Source: Pseudomonas sp. ANT_H12B (lineage in GTDB: Bacteria; Pseudomonadota; Gammaproteobacteria; Pseudomonadales; Pseudomonadaceae). From it: a stretch of DNA of 64,000 nucleotides. Below are positions 1 through 7,630 of the stretch, one piece after another (position 1 is the first letter of the stretch; every line of letters starts with the position of its first letter). The notes under the pieces are model-generated. The model was not told the origin of the DNA, made no database searches, and saw only the letters and a list, made by a program, of their open reading frames with translations. Location: positions 1 to 64,000 of the forward strand of contig NZ_VOBI01000001.1 of the NCBI RefSeq assembly GCF_008369325.1. Reading direction: 5' to 3'. The position numbers and the translations under genes are program-made.

Positions 1-210
1 TGGGGTGAAACCAGTCCCCAAAGATTCCCAAGCGTGACGTAAGTAATCAGCGTGATGGGTGCCCTCTTCGTCGACGGTGATTTGAGCTTGCAGTGGAATT
101 CCTAGCGACTCGATATCGACCAGGTGCGCAGGATCAACTCGACCATCAACACCCATCAAGGTGATGTGCTCAAGCTTAAACGGTACAAAGAGGTGGATTC
201 TATCGAGCAT
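1..210 (-). CDS. Possible phage/plasmid replication initiator, N-terminal part
   Basis: A leftward reading frame starts with ATG at 210 and stays open for 70 codons to the window edge, so its C-terminus is not visible. The start, MLDRIHLFVPF, followed by a short beta-rich stretch, resembles the N-termini of replication proteins of filamentous phages and small plasmids. That is a resemblance from memory, not a domain match. It faces a small DNA-binding-like gene across a region with repeated TGTATACRCGCAAC motifs, an arrangement expected of a replication or immunity region. It could equally be an unrelated hypothetical protein. Confidence 0.4.
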   Translation of the reverse strand, partial: MLDRIHLFVPFKLEHITLMGVDGRVDPAHLVDIESLGIPLQAQITVDEEGTHHADYLRHAWESLGTGFTP

Positions 211-211
211 C

Positions 212-295
212 TGTATACACGCAACAAATCACAATTCAGGCAATCGTATGCGAGTGATTAGTTACGTGTCAATACGCAACTTGTATACGCGCAAC
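212..295. promoter_or_regulatory. Direct repeats between divergent genes
   Basis: TGTATACACGCAAC (212-225) and TGTATACGCGCAAC (282-295) are near-identical direct repeats, and a shorter copy, AATACGCAAC, lies at 271-280 directly before the second. The first copy abuts the start codon of the leftward gene and the last lies about 50 bases before the rightward gene. They could be operators for the small rightward protein or iterons for the putative initiator. Neither role is shown by sequence alone. Confidence 0.5.
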
Positions 296-348
296 AGTTA
301 AGCAAGAATCATGTTTTACGTGACTAACTTCGGCTTACAGGAGGCGCG

Positions 349-552
349 ATGAGCACCGTCAGAATCGACCAGGATCGCTGGGAGCGGCTGGAAAAGAAGG
401 AGGTAGAATTCACCCTGAAAAGGAAAAAGCTGACCAAAAAGTCAGAGATCATCAATATCTTGTTGGACAGGGTTCTCGACAAGGTAAAAATGAACGCCGA
501 TGGGGAAATCTACATCGAACAAGAAGACGGGAAGCCACCAATAAAAGTCTAA
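349..552 (+). CDS. Small basic DNA-binding-like protein (ribbon-helix-helix type?)
   Basis: A 67-residue protein starts with ATG behind a strong GGAGG ribosome site (341-345). The order is a short beta-like segment (STVRID), a very basic stretch (residues about 18-32) and a helix-like segment, KSEIINILLDRVLD, which resembles the helical half of ribbon-helix-helix repressors (Arc/CopG/MetJ fold). The tail is acidic. It faces a putative replication gene across direct repeats, so a repressor or copy-control role is plausible. The reading frame continues past its stop into another protein-like stretch (553-687). Confidence 0.5.
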   Translation: MSTVRIDQDRWERLEKKEVEFTLKRKKLTKKSEIINILLDRVLDKVKMNADGEIYIEQEDGKPPIKV

Positions 553-687
553 CCGTTAGACAAGAGTCCACCATTAGAGATATGGGTCGAATACTGCCAA
601 TCACGCAATCGACAACAAAGGGGGATCATCTTAGGGTTGACCGAGCTAGACGTGGGGGAATACATCAAAGTGGTGGGAATCTATTAG
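553..687 (+). pseudogene. In-frame continuation after the stop of the 349-552 gene
   Basis: Directly after the TAA at 550-552 the same frame stays open for 44 codons to TAG at 685. It reads like a real protein segment, for example LEIWVEYCQSRNRQQ and TELDVGEYIKVVGIY. No ATG, GTG or TTG start with a ribosome site lies near its beginning. It may be the C-terminal half of a longer protein cut by a nonsense mutation, a decayed neighbour, or chance. Confidence 0.35.
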
Positions 688-736
688 AAGGCTGGTCAAT
701 CATCGAATTTGGTAATAATCCATTTCAAAAAACTAC

Positions 737-760
737 GTAAAAAAGACCCGCAAGCGGGTC
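737..760 (-). terminator. Intrinsic terminator for the leftward glycine-zipper gene
   Basis: A perfect 7-bp stem (GACCCGC at 745-751 and GCGGGTC at 754-760, two-base loop) is followed on the minus strand by a run of eight T (complement of 737-744). It lies about 45 bases past the stop of the leftward gene at 803. Confidence 0.8.
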
Positions 761-802
761 TAAAAAGGAATTCAATTAATCACATGAAACTGTTCCTGCT
801 CC

Positions 803-1153
803 TTATTCCTCAGATGCCACCAGTCGCACACCTTGACGCGTAACCTGTTGCCCGACTTCAAAACTCGCATTGGGTGAGCGCACCGTACTAATTTCGCCTT
901 GCGCGTTTTTCACTTCATAAGCGGTTTCAGACTTGCCAATGCCTGCCTGCACCGCACTGCCGGCGAAAAAACCGCCAGCTGCGCCGACTAGTGCACCGAT
1001 CGGCCCGCCTGCCGCGCCAACCATCATTCCGGTCAAGGCGCCAAAACCCTTGCCAGCGGTTGTATCGGGTGCTTCACGGATTATCTGGTCTGCCTGGCAT
1101 AGCGGAGACAGCAGTGCACACAGGGTAAAACTGAGCGCGATTGAACGAGTCAT
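803..1153 (-). CDS. Exported glycine-zipper protein
   Basis: The preferred start is the ATG at 1153 (MTRSIALSFT), behind AGGGA at a good distance; a start 14 codons upstream is also open but less likely. Residues 1-22 form a signal peptide (hydrophobic core ending in LCQA). Residues about 38-72 are a glycine-zipper hairpin rich in GxxxG and GAAGG motifs, as in SlyB/Rickettsia 17-kDa-antigen-like envelope proteins. There is no lipobox Cys directly after the signal peptide. The product is probably periplasmic or outer-membrane associated. A good terminator follows and three palindromic motifs lie upstream (1254-1310). Confidence 0.7.
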   Translation of the reverse strand: MTRSIALSFTLCALLSPLCQADQIIREAPDTTAGKGFGALTGMMVGAAGGPIGALVGAAGGFFAGSAVQAGIGKSETAYEVKNAQGEISTVRSPNASFEVGQQVTRQGVRLVASEE

Positions 1154-1253
1154 GACATTGTCCCTTTGAGGTTGACATTTAAATGCGCTAACCAATACAC
1201 AAAACGGGCCAATGTTCTTTATTGCACGTTATCAAATACTTATGAAATTGAAT

Positions 1254-1310
1254 AGTCGTTATGACGTAATGCAGCATTGGTCATTATGACAACATAATAG
1301 TCAATATGAC
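1254..1310. promoter_or_regulatory. Three palindromic GTCATTATGAC-type sites
   Basis: AGTCGTTATGAC (1254-1265), GGTCATTATGAC (1279-1290) and AGTCAATATGAC (1299-1310) share a GTCRWTATGAC core that is nearly its own reverse complement. Spacings are 25 and 20 bases. They lie 100-157 bases upstream of the leftward start at 1153, where operators would sit. The binding protein is unknown. Confidence 0.5.
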
Positions 1311-1324
1311 TACTAGGTTGACAG

Positions 1325-1383
1325 CTTTTACATGGCGCGTGGCTGGACCATTGATATTCGATGAGTGACTTTTACGTGGGGCG
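1325..1383. repeat. Pair of direct repeats, possible IS end remnant
   Basis: CTTTTACATGGCGCG (1325-1339) and CTTTTACGTGGGGCG (1369-1383) differ at two bases and are offset by 44. Multiple short subterminal repeats of this kind occur at the ends of IS21-family elements, but no transposase fragment was identified, so the assignment is only a suggestion. Confidence 0.3.
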
Positions 1384-1915
1384 CAGTACCCAATGCCAGG
1401 GATATTTCAACGCCTCCAGCGGCGGGCCAACTTGAGCGTCTGCATGATGCCTTTCCCTCAAGTCGGCGGTCGAAATAAAATTGTGCGGGTACTGTTGCAC
1501 CCCAAGAAACTGAATTTATTGATCTCGATCAAAAAGAAAAACGATTTTTATTCGTATGATCGTTATTAGCGAGCCGAGCAAAGAAAATAAGTCTTGCCCG
1601 GGAACCCCTGATCTAACATCGGATTAAAGAAACCATTTCTGTTTCTGCCAACGACAACAATGGCGTTTTCCGAACAACATATGTTATTTAAATAGCATCG
1701 CCACACCTTGCAATAACTGGGGAAGAGTTTTTACTTCTGCTGTTTCAATACATCAGGCTCTATAATATTAACATGGCGGGACTCGTCATTATTTCGAACT
1801 CGCCTGCGTCTAATGTAATCCTTTATTATTTTGATAGTATCTACAACAGTCACAACCTACAGAAAATATTCTATTAATATGCAGGCCTTCTGTTTAAATT
1901 TTGAAAGGTGTTAAA

Positions 1916-2983
1916 ATGCGTCCGTTTTGGCGAAAAAATATACACCAAACCAATTCAGTCTCAGAAGATACAACAATAACTTTTCCAACGCCCGTTGCGA
2001 TCGAACCCGCCCTCCCTGAAGTGCGCCCGGAAGACCTCAGCCCGGGAGACTTCTATCGTGGACTGTCTGAGAACCTTTTGACATGTGGTAATTCTCTATC
2101 GCATGTAAGTGAGTCTTTCTCCACGCTTAACCAACAACTCGAACACAATTACCAGCGTGCAGAAAACGTAGCTGATTCAGCGATCAGCAATCGTGGACAG
2201 ATCAAAGAGTTGCAGGATCAATCTCACGTCCTGGAAATGGGGGTAGAAGCGCTAGAAAGCGTGATAAATAATTTGGTCGTTCGTGCTGGCGAAATTGATC
2301 GCATCGTCGATATGATTAGGGATATCGCACGTCAAACTAACCTTTTAGCACTCAACGCGGCGATCGAAGCAGCTCGGGCGGGAGAATCGGGTCGAGGTTT
2401 TGCCGTCGTGGCTAACGAGGTTCGTAATCTGTCGGAAAGGACGGCCCAAGCTACGCAAGAGATAGTCAACGAAACATCGGCTATCCAAAAAGAAGTCAGC
2501 ATCGCCAAAGACGCTATTTCCAGACAAAGTAAGGCATCAGAGATATTCACCACCGTGATTGACCATACCGCACAGGCAATGACGAGTATGTTCGAAGAAG
2601 CGCAAACTATGCAGGTTGAAATTGATCGATCTCATGTTCTTTCAAGAATAGAACTTGCCAATATGGAAGAGCTCACTATTAAAGTAGCAGTCTATGATCG
2701 ACTCATCAACCCTCGCCCAGAACCCCTAGTCCTTCCAGATGAAACCGAATGCCTATTTGGTCAATGGTACTTAGAGCAAAAAAACTCTAAAAGCTCCCAT
2801 GATGCTGAGTTACGTCGTTTGGAAATACCCCACAAGCTTGTGCATAGTAGTGGTTTGGCGGCCATTATTGCTTATACTAAAGGTGATCTGAAAAATACGC
2901 TTAAACATGTGAGCATCATGGAAGCGGCAAATCTGACTGTTATGCAAACAGTTAAAAGCATCAGGAAAATACTACCTCGCTGA
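1916..2983 (+). CDS. Soluble methyl-accepting chemotaxis-like protein with CZB domain
   Basis: The start chosen is the ATG at 1916, behind GAAAGG; a TTG five codons upstream is less likely. Residues about 60-255 form the coiled-coil MCP signalling domain, with the conserved tip [16 protein letters not shown] followed by [17 protein letters not shown]. No membrane segment is present, so the receptor is cytoplasmic. The C-terminal ~120 residues are a CZB (chemoreceptor zinc-binding) domain with CLFGQWY and PHKLVH. The first CZB histidine, normally in a DHxxW motif, appears to be replaced by Glu ([10 protein letters not shown]), leaving Cys and two His of the usual four ligands. CZB domains of this type sense zinc or hypochlorous acid. 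No cheA or cheW genes lie nearby. Confidence 0.85.
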   Translation: MRPFWRKNIHQTNSVSEDTTITFPTPVAIEPALPEVRPEDLSPGDFYRGLSENLLTCGNSLSHVSESFSTLNQQLEHNYQRAENVADSAISNRGQIKELQDQSHVLEMGVEALESVINNLVVRAGEIDRIVDMIRDIARQTNLLALNAAIEAARAGESGRGFAVVANEVRNLSERTAQATQEIVNETSAIQKEVSIAKDAISRQSKASEIFTTVIDHTAQAMTSMFEEAQTMQVEIDRSHVLSRIELANMEELTIKVAVYDRLINPRPEPLVLPDETECLFGQWYLEQKNSKSSHDAELRRLEIPHKLVHSSGLAAIIAYTKGDLKNTLKHVSIMEAANLTVMQTVKSIRKILPR

Positions 2984-3120
2984 TGCATATTACAGCCAGG
3001 TTTATTGAATTAGTGGGGCAGCTGCATCGCCAATGACGAAATCGATGGAACAAATCCGGACAGCCATCGTTAGACGATAAGAGCCGCCCTTCGCTGCTCC
3101 AACCAACAGGAGTCACCCAG

Positions 3121-3606
3121 ATGATCAGCAAACCCAAAGCCTTCGCTCTCGCCTTCATCCTCGGCAGCGGCACGCTGGGCTATGCCGGCATCGGCCTCGC
3201 CGCTACAGATCACGATCACGGCCATGCCGACGGCGCGACGACGCTGCAACTCGACGAGGGCACCCGCTGGGACACCGATGCGCCGCTACGCAAGGCGATG
3301 GGCAAGGTAAACGAGAGCATGCGCCAGGCCCTGCCCGCGATCCACGAGAACCGCCTGTCTGCGGTGCAGTATGACCAGCTCGCTGAAGAGGTCCGAAGCC
3401 AGGTCGCCTACATGGTCGAGAACTGCAAGCTGGGCGCCGAAGCCGATGCGCAGTTGCACCTGATCATCAGCCGGCTGCTAGCCGGCGCCGATGCCATGGC
3501 AGACACTCGGGCCACACAGCGCGACGGTGCAATCACCGTAGTGGGCGCATTAGGCGACTACGCCAGCTATTTTGCCGACGACACTTTTACCCCGATCAAG
3601 CATTGA
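3121..3606 (+). CDS. Exported His-rich hypothetical protein
   Basis: ATG at 3121 sits behind CAGGAG. The 161-residue product has a signal peptide (residues 1-28, ending GIGLAA) followed by TDHDHGHADG, a His/Asp-rich probable metal-binding segment. A helical domain with one Cys follows (YMVENCKLG). Proteins of this kind are sometimes annotated DnrO-like and are found near copper or denitrification genes, but no such genes are present here. The role is unknown; periplasmic metal handling is an inference from the His-rich N-terminus. Confidence 0.6.
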   Translation: MISKPKAFALAFILGSGTLGYAGIGLAATDHDHGHADGATTLQLDEGTRWDTDAPLRKAMGKVNESMRQALPAIHENRLSAVQYDQLAEEVRSQVAYMVENCKLGAEADAQLHLIISRLLAGADAMADTRATQRDGAITVVGALGDYASYFADDTFTPIKH

Positions 3607-3761
3607 CAGGCTGCCAGGTCACCCCTTGTCCGGCTGCGCTAGCGCGCTCGCAGGGATGACCGACTCGGTCGCTAGAGGCATGCCGACCGCACCTTTTTCG
3701 CGGTCGCCACTACGGTTGGCCAGCAGGCTGGTAGTGGCTGGCGTCGCAGCATCGTATCGAC

Positions 3762-3823
3762 CACCCGCCCTGGCGATCCGCTCACCACCCGGCACCCGCC
3801 CTGGCGATCCGCTCACCACCCGG
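3762..3823. repeat. Perfect 31-bp tandem duplication
   Basis: 3762-3792 and 3793-3823 are identical head-to-tail copies beginning CACCCGCCCTGGCGATCC. The absence of divergence suggests a recent slippage duplication or an assembly artefact. Confidence 0.9.
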
Positions 3824-3985
3824 TTCGCAGCCCAGCCGATAGCGATACAGACGCGCCACTCTGGGCCGACAGTTGCCCGCCATGATAGGCGGTAAATGGA
3901 CAGACGCTGACGCTCGCCGGTATCTGATGGCCCTTTACCACTTCAGGTCTGACCCCAGCGATGTTTTGCTACAGAGTCCGGCCAT

Positions 3986-4004
3986 CCTGATAGAATCGAT
4001 CAGG
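3986..4004. promoter_or_regulatory. Inverted repeat before the 4034 gene
   Basis: CCTGAT (3986-3991) and ATCAGG (3999-4004) flank a 7-base spacer, about 30 bases upstream of the next start. It is a plausible operator or weak hairpin. Confidence 0.35.
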
Positions 4005-4033
4005 TTATAGATAACACCCTTCTGAGAAATGGT

Positions 4034-4366
4034 ATGAATACAGAATTGATGGAAGATGAGATGCGCCGGGCGCTATTCGGTGATTCTGAGTCCTCTGCGC
4101 CTGCAATCAACTCAGACGTGCAGGACACAGTCCCGGATGTTGTGATCGTGCAACCGGTGAAGGCAGCGAAGAAAAAGACAGTCTCAAAAGGCTTTACACC
4201 TAGGTTGAGAGTCACGCTCCGTGTAGGAAACGAATTTGAAGGCGAGATGCACGAGATGGTACATGAGGCCGATACGCTGAGTTCCCTAGTTACAGAGCAA
4301 GAAGCTACTAAGACAGCCAGAAAAAAATTCAGGTTTGTGGAAGTGGTCTCGGTCAAGTCGATGTAA
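4034..4366 (+). CDS. Hypothetical protein
   Basis: A 110-residue product with ATG at 4034 and a modest GAG ribosome site. The N-terminal third is acidic and the middle has a KAAKKK basic linker. The rest (residues about 55-110) looks like a small beta/alpha domain: LRVTLRVGNEFEGEMHEMVHEA, then EATKTARKKFRFVEVVSV. I do not recognise the family. The less GC-rich codon use than the surrounding SDR genes and the repeat-filled flanks suggest acquisition by transfer. Confidence 0.5.
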   Translation: MNTELMEDEMRRALFGDSESSAPAINSDVQDTVPDVVIVQPVKAAKKKTVSKGFTPRLRVTLRVGNEFEGEMHEMVHEADTLSSLVTEQEATKTARKKFRFVEVVSVKSM

Positions 4367-4716
4367 GTGGCTACTCTCACTTAGTTCGCCCGCCTGGCAT
4401 TGAACCGCATTCGGTTACCGCGGGTCACCCAACAGGTTCGTGTCGATTGAGGCCTCAAACATTAGGGGCGGTAGTCGTATCCCGGACTGGATTTAACACC
4501 ATCACTCCATCCAACTCTCAATGTTTAACTGGTCGCCAGCCCCTGCCATATAACTTAGGGTGGCGACAGGCAGAAATCGGCCAATTGCTGACGGTCGCGA
4601 AGGAGCGGTGTCGGCCAATAGCACTCGCCTCTGTCCTCCTGACAACGCGACTGGAAGCAGCGCTACCCTCACTGCGCTTAGGTTTCCTGCGGATCATCAA
4701 ATTAAGTAGTTAGGAA
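4367..4716. other. Gap with a dispersed-repeat fragment
   Basis: These 350 bases between convergent genes contain GGCAGAAATCGGCCA (4569-4583), identical to part of one arm of the inverted repeat at 15823-15880. This points to a damaged copy of the same dispersed element. Open frames on both strands here look like translated repeat rather than genes. Confidence 0.5.
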
Positions 4717-5445
4717 CTACCACGGTTGCCGGCCATGGCTTCCAAAGAAGCCACCAGTAGGACCGTCGGATTCGAGCAATGCCATCTTGATCGCGATAGC
4801 CGCACCCTCTTCAGGGGTTAGCACACCCGAGTTGCCATTAAGGTCGGTCCTTACATGACCAGGCTCGACCGCGTTCACCTTGATGCCCAACGGCGCCAGC
4901 TCCTTGGCGAAGGAGACGGTGACCGCGTTGAGCGCGACTTTCGACGAGGTGTAGTCAAGCAGGTTGACGGTCGAATAGAGCGAGGTGGGGTCGGTGATCA
5001 ATGTGAGCGAGCCGACGCCGCTACCCATCATGACAATCCGCGCCTGATCGGCGGCCCTGAGCAACGGCAAAAACACTTGGGTGACGCGCACTGGGCCAAA
5101 CAGGTTGACCTCATAAACAGCCTTCATGTCCTGCATGCGCACCTGGCTGGGCGCCCGCGTCATGTCGACTGCAATGCCCGCATTGTTGACCAGCACATCA
5201 AGCGCCTCAATGTGCGCAGCCAGAGTCGTGGCAGCGTCTTGCACGCTGGCGTCGTCTGCAACATCCAATTCAAGAAAGCCGGCGTCGAGCCCTGCTTTAC
5301 GCAGCTCAGCAACGGCGTGCTCGCCACGTGCAACGTCGCGTGCGCCGATCCAGACAAAAAAACCGGCCTCGGCAAGACCTTTGGCAATCGCGAGCCCAAT
5401 GCCTTTGTTGGCACCGGTGATCAGCGCCTGTCGTTTGTTATTCAA
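4717..5445 (-). CDS. SDR family oxidoreductase (carbonyl-reductase-like)
   Basis: A classical short-chain dehydrogenase of about 242 residues: cofactor loop TGANKGIG (10-17), NNAG, and the active-site pair YTSSK. The Rossmann fold starts right after NNKRQALI, so the probable start is the TTG at 5445, with GAGG about 8 bases upstream; the frame is open further but adds only unrelated residues. LNGNSGVLTPEEGAA near the C-terminus resembles NADPH-dependent carbonyl reductases of plant/bacterial type. It is the last gene of a leftward operon (6832 to 4717) facing a TetR regulator. The substrate is unknown. Confidence 0.85.
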   Translation of the reverse strand: MNNKRQALITGANKGIGLAIAKGLAEAGFFVWIGARDVARGEHAVAELRKAGLDAGFLELDVADDASVQDAATTLAAHIEALDVLVNNAGIAVDMTRAPSQVRMQDMKAVYEVNLFGPVRVTQVFLPLLRAADQARIVMMGSGVGSLTLITDPTSLYSTVNLLDYTSSKVALNAVTVSFAKELAPLGIKVNAVEPGHVRTDLNGNSGVLTPEEGAAIAIKMALLESDGPTGGFFGSHGRQPW

Positions 5446-5568
5446 ATTTGAATTCCTCGGGAGTAAAAACGCCTTGGCGAGACAGGCATTTATGCGAAAT
5501 GAGCGAGAAGCCAAGCCGCCCCCCACCATTCAGGAACGGCGCGGGACGTGCTTTTCCCATCAGGCGCT

Positions 5569-6045
5569 CTAAGCAACTAGATGGCGCTGCGCGCCTTGCA
5601 CGTGGTGCTGAAGGTCACCTGCGAAGCGCAACGTCACCTCGCGACGACTGAATCGCCATTCGCCATCGTGCAATTCAAATTCGTCGAGGTACTTGCCGGT
5701 GCAGATAGGCTGCAAGGGAAACCCATCAAGCTGTTGATGCACGGTGTAATAGCTGGCCGAACTCGCCTTGTCGCCCGAGGGCGCGACATCAATCAGCACG
5801 TTGGTGATCGAGTGCCAGGTGCGTGGCGTGCCGTCTTCATGCACTTGCAGGCCGGCTTCGAAGAACGCCAGCAAGCCCTCCCGAGTGGACGCTTCGGTGC
5901 CAAGAACATGAAGCACGGCATGCTGAAGCACGTCTGCCACACCGGTAAAATCGCCACTGTCCAGACGATGAATATAGGTAGCGTGAAGGCGGTGGATGGC
6001 GCTCTCGGCGGCGAGACGTGCAAGCAGTTGTGGGGTATCACTCAT
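5569..6045 (-). CDS. SnoaL/NTF2-like protein
   Basis: This 158-residue protein shows the N-terminal helix pattern ESAIHRLHATYIHRLDSGD, and the later sequence RTWHSITNVLID and YTVHQQL, of SnoaL-like cone-fold (NTF2 superfamily) enzymes or binding proteins. It lies 46 bases after the leftward SDR gene that starts at 6832 and 123 bases before the next, so it probably belongs to the same TetR-controlled operon. Relatives include isomerases, hydratases and ring-hydroxylating small subunits; the function here cannot be fixed. Confidence 0.75.
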   Translation of the reverse strand: MSDTPQLLARLAAESAIHRLHATYIHRLDSGDFTGVADVLQHAVLHVLGTEASTREGLLAFFEAGLQVHEDGTPRTWHSITNVLIDVAPSGDKASSASYYTVHQQLDGFPLQPICTGKYLDEFELHDGEWRFSRREVTLRFAGDLQHHVQGAQRHLVA

Positions 6046-6091
6046 GTTTTTCTCCAGGGATTAAGGGCGAGCCGGGGTGACAGCGATGGGG

Positions 6092-6832
6092 TCACACCTG
6101 AGAGGCGCCGCCGTCGGCGAATAGCTCCACGCCATTGATGTAGCTCGCGGCATCACTGGCTAGAAAGGCCACGGCCTTACCGATTTCGTGGGCCTGGCCG
6201 ATACGGCCGATGGTGCTTTTTTCACTCAATGCCTTGATGACTTCATCGGCCTGCTCGGCCAGCATCTTGCGCAACGAATCGGTGTCGACGGGGCCCGGAC
6301 TGACCATATTGATCCGCACCCCACTGCCGCGAATGTCGAGCACCCAGCTTCTTACCAGCGCTCGCAGTGCGGCCTTGGTCGCGCCATAGACGCTCAGGCC
6401 TGGGCCCGGATCGATAGAGGCCGTTGAGCCAATAATGACGATGCTGCTGCCTTTTCCCATAAGGGCGAGCGCCCCCTGAACGGTGAAGGTCACGCCTTTC
6501 ACATTGGTGTTGAACACCCGGTCGAAATACGCTTCGGTGATGCTGCCCAAAGGCTCTACTTCGCCCATACCGGCGTTTGCCACGAGTACGTCAATGCGGC
6601 CGTGGCGCGACTTGATCTTGCCGAACAACACCGCCAAATCTGCCGCGATTGAAACATCCGCCACGATTGCGGTGGCACGATCACCCAGGATGGCCACGGC
6701 ATCATTGAGCTGCGCCTCCCTGCGACCGGTGATGACTACATGAGCCCCCTGCTCCACCAGCTCCTGGGCAATGGCGAGCCCAAGGCCCGACGACCCACCG
6801 GTGACCAGAACGACTTTGTCTTGAAATTGCAT
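6092..6832 (-). CDS. SDR family oxidoreductase
   Basis: A 246-residue classical SDR with TGGSSGLG cofactor loop at residues 11-18, NAG, active-site YGATK and the C-terminal INGVELFADGG pattern of FabG-like NAD(P)H enzymes. ATG at 6832 follows GAGGACATCGCA, a good ribosome site. It is the first gene of a leftward operon. Its promoter region contains three copies of a TetR-type operator (6872-6981) shared with the divergent tetR gene, so repression by that protein is likely. Confidence 0.9.
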   Translation of the reverse strand: MQFQDKVVLVTGGSSGLGLAIAQELVEQGAHVVITGRREAQLNDAVAILGDRATAIVADVSIAADLAVLFGKIKSRHGRIDVLVANAGMGEVEPLGSITEAYFDRVFNTNVKGVTFTVQGALALMGKGSSIVIIGSTASIDPGPGLSVYGATKAALRALVRSWVLDIRGSGVRINMVSPGPVDTDSLRKMLAEQADEVIKALSEKSTIGRIGQAHEIGKAVAFLASDAASYINGVELFADGGASQV

Positions 6833-6871
6833 TGCGATGTCCTCTACAGGCGATTTGGAAGATTGAATTTA

Positions 6872-6981
6872 TGTAGCGAACACTACATACGCACGATCAA
6901 CCACGCAACACATTTAGTAATCGCTACATAAATTGAGCGATCCGCATCGGACAATTGATGTTGAATTTAGTGATCGCTACA
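6872..6981. promoter_or_regulatory. Three TetR-type operators
   Basis: TGTAGCGAACACTA (6872-6885, reverse orientation), TAGTAATCGCTACA (6915-6928) and TAGTGATCGCTACA (6968-6981) are one semi-palindromic motif, TAGTRWTCGCTACA. They fill the intergenic space between the divergent SDR operon and the tetR gene, so one protein probably controls both directions. Confidence 0.75.
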
Positions 6982-7006
6982 CTGGACGCTTATCCACGAG
7001 GTCACC

Positions 7007-7597
7007 ATGAACGAGAAAACTCGCCAACGTCGCCCGGCCTTCGACAGAGAAGCGGGAGTCGCCATCGCTCAGGCCATGTTCCATGAACACGGTTTCGACG
7101 CGGTGAGCCTTACCGACCTGGTCGACGCCATGGATATCAAGCCGCCAAGCTTCTACGCGGCATACGGCAGCAAAGCCGAGTTGTTTGAGCGGGCGATGCA
7201 GCTCTACGCCAGCGAAAACGCCCTCCCGCTGGACAAGATCCTCGCGCCGGAGCACCCGCCCGGCGAGGCGCTTTGCGCGCTGTTGGTCGCCGCTGCAAAG
7301 CAATATGGAAAAGACACCACATTGCGTGGCTGCATGATTACCGAGGGCCTGCGTGCCGATGACGAAGTGGCCCGCACGATGGCTGAAACCCTGGCTAACG
7401 GCGGCCTTAAGATCATACGGGCGTACCTGGACAACGTGCAGCCGGGTAACGCGCAAACCCTCGCGGATTACATTACGGTTACGTTGCGCGGGCTTTCAGC
7501 CTCCGCGTGCAATGGCATGTCGCGCAAACGACTGATCGACGTGGCGCAGACCGCAGGCAGGTTCATCAGCCATGAACTAGCAGACCCGCAGGATTGA
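7007..7597 (+). CDS. TetR/AcrR family repressor
   Basis: A 196-residue protein with an N-terminal helix-turn-helix (residues about 15-60: AIAQAMFHEHGFDAVSLTDL, then PPSFYAAYGSKAELF) and an all-helical ligand domain containing RGCMITEG. ATG at 7007 follows GAGG. It faces an SDR/SnoaL/SDR operon, and three copies of a 14-bp operator lie between them, so autoregulation plus repression of the operon is the simplest reading. Relatives of this type often respond to electrophiles or quinones, an inference only. Confidence 0.88.
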   Translation: MNEKTRQRRPAFDREAGVAIAQAMFHEHGFDAVSLTDLVDAMDIKPPSFYAAYGSKAELFERAMQLYASENALPLDKILAPEHPPGEALCALLVAAAKQYGKDTTLRGCMITEGLRADDEVARTMAETLANGGLKIIRAYLDNVQPGNAQTLADYITVTLRGLSASACNGMSRKRLIDVAQTAGRFISHELADPQD

Positions 7598-7630
7598 GCG
7601 CTATTCGCGTAAGAATGATCAGCGGCCCAT

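Larger units (their letters stand above)
1154..1915. other. Long gap without a recognised gene
   Basis: These 760 bases separate a leftward gene from a rightward one. They hold three palindromic sites (1254-1310), two direct repeats (1325-1339, 1369-1383) and, from about 1500 on, AT-rich DNA with TTTTTATTCG-like runs. No convincing start with a ribosome site and no intact protein-like frame was found. The middle part (1325-1480) could be the remains of an inserted element. Confidence 0.5.
3607..4033. other. Gap with tandem duplication, no gene recognised
   Basis: The GC-rich first part contains a perfect 31-bp tandem duplication (3762-3823). An open frame crosses it, but it lacks a ribosome site and reads like translated repeat. 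The last 50 bases hold an inverted repeat (3986-4004) and probably the promoter of the next gene. Confidence 0.5.

Noticed and set aside
3572-3895. 107-codon frame over the tandem duplication
   Set aside because: Starts inside the preceding gene, has no ribosome site and encodes translated repeat.
4447-4713. Open frames on both strands in the gap before the SDR operon
   Set aside because: They include a dispersed repeat fragment and show no protein-family pattern.
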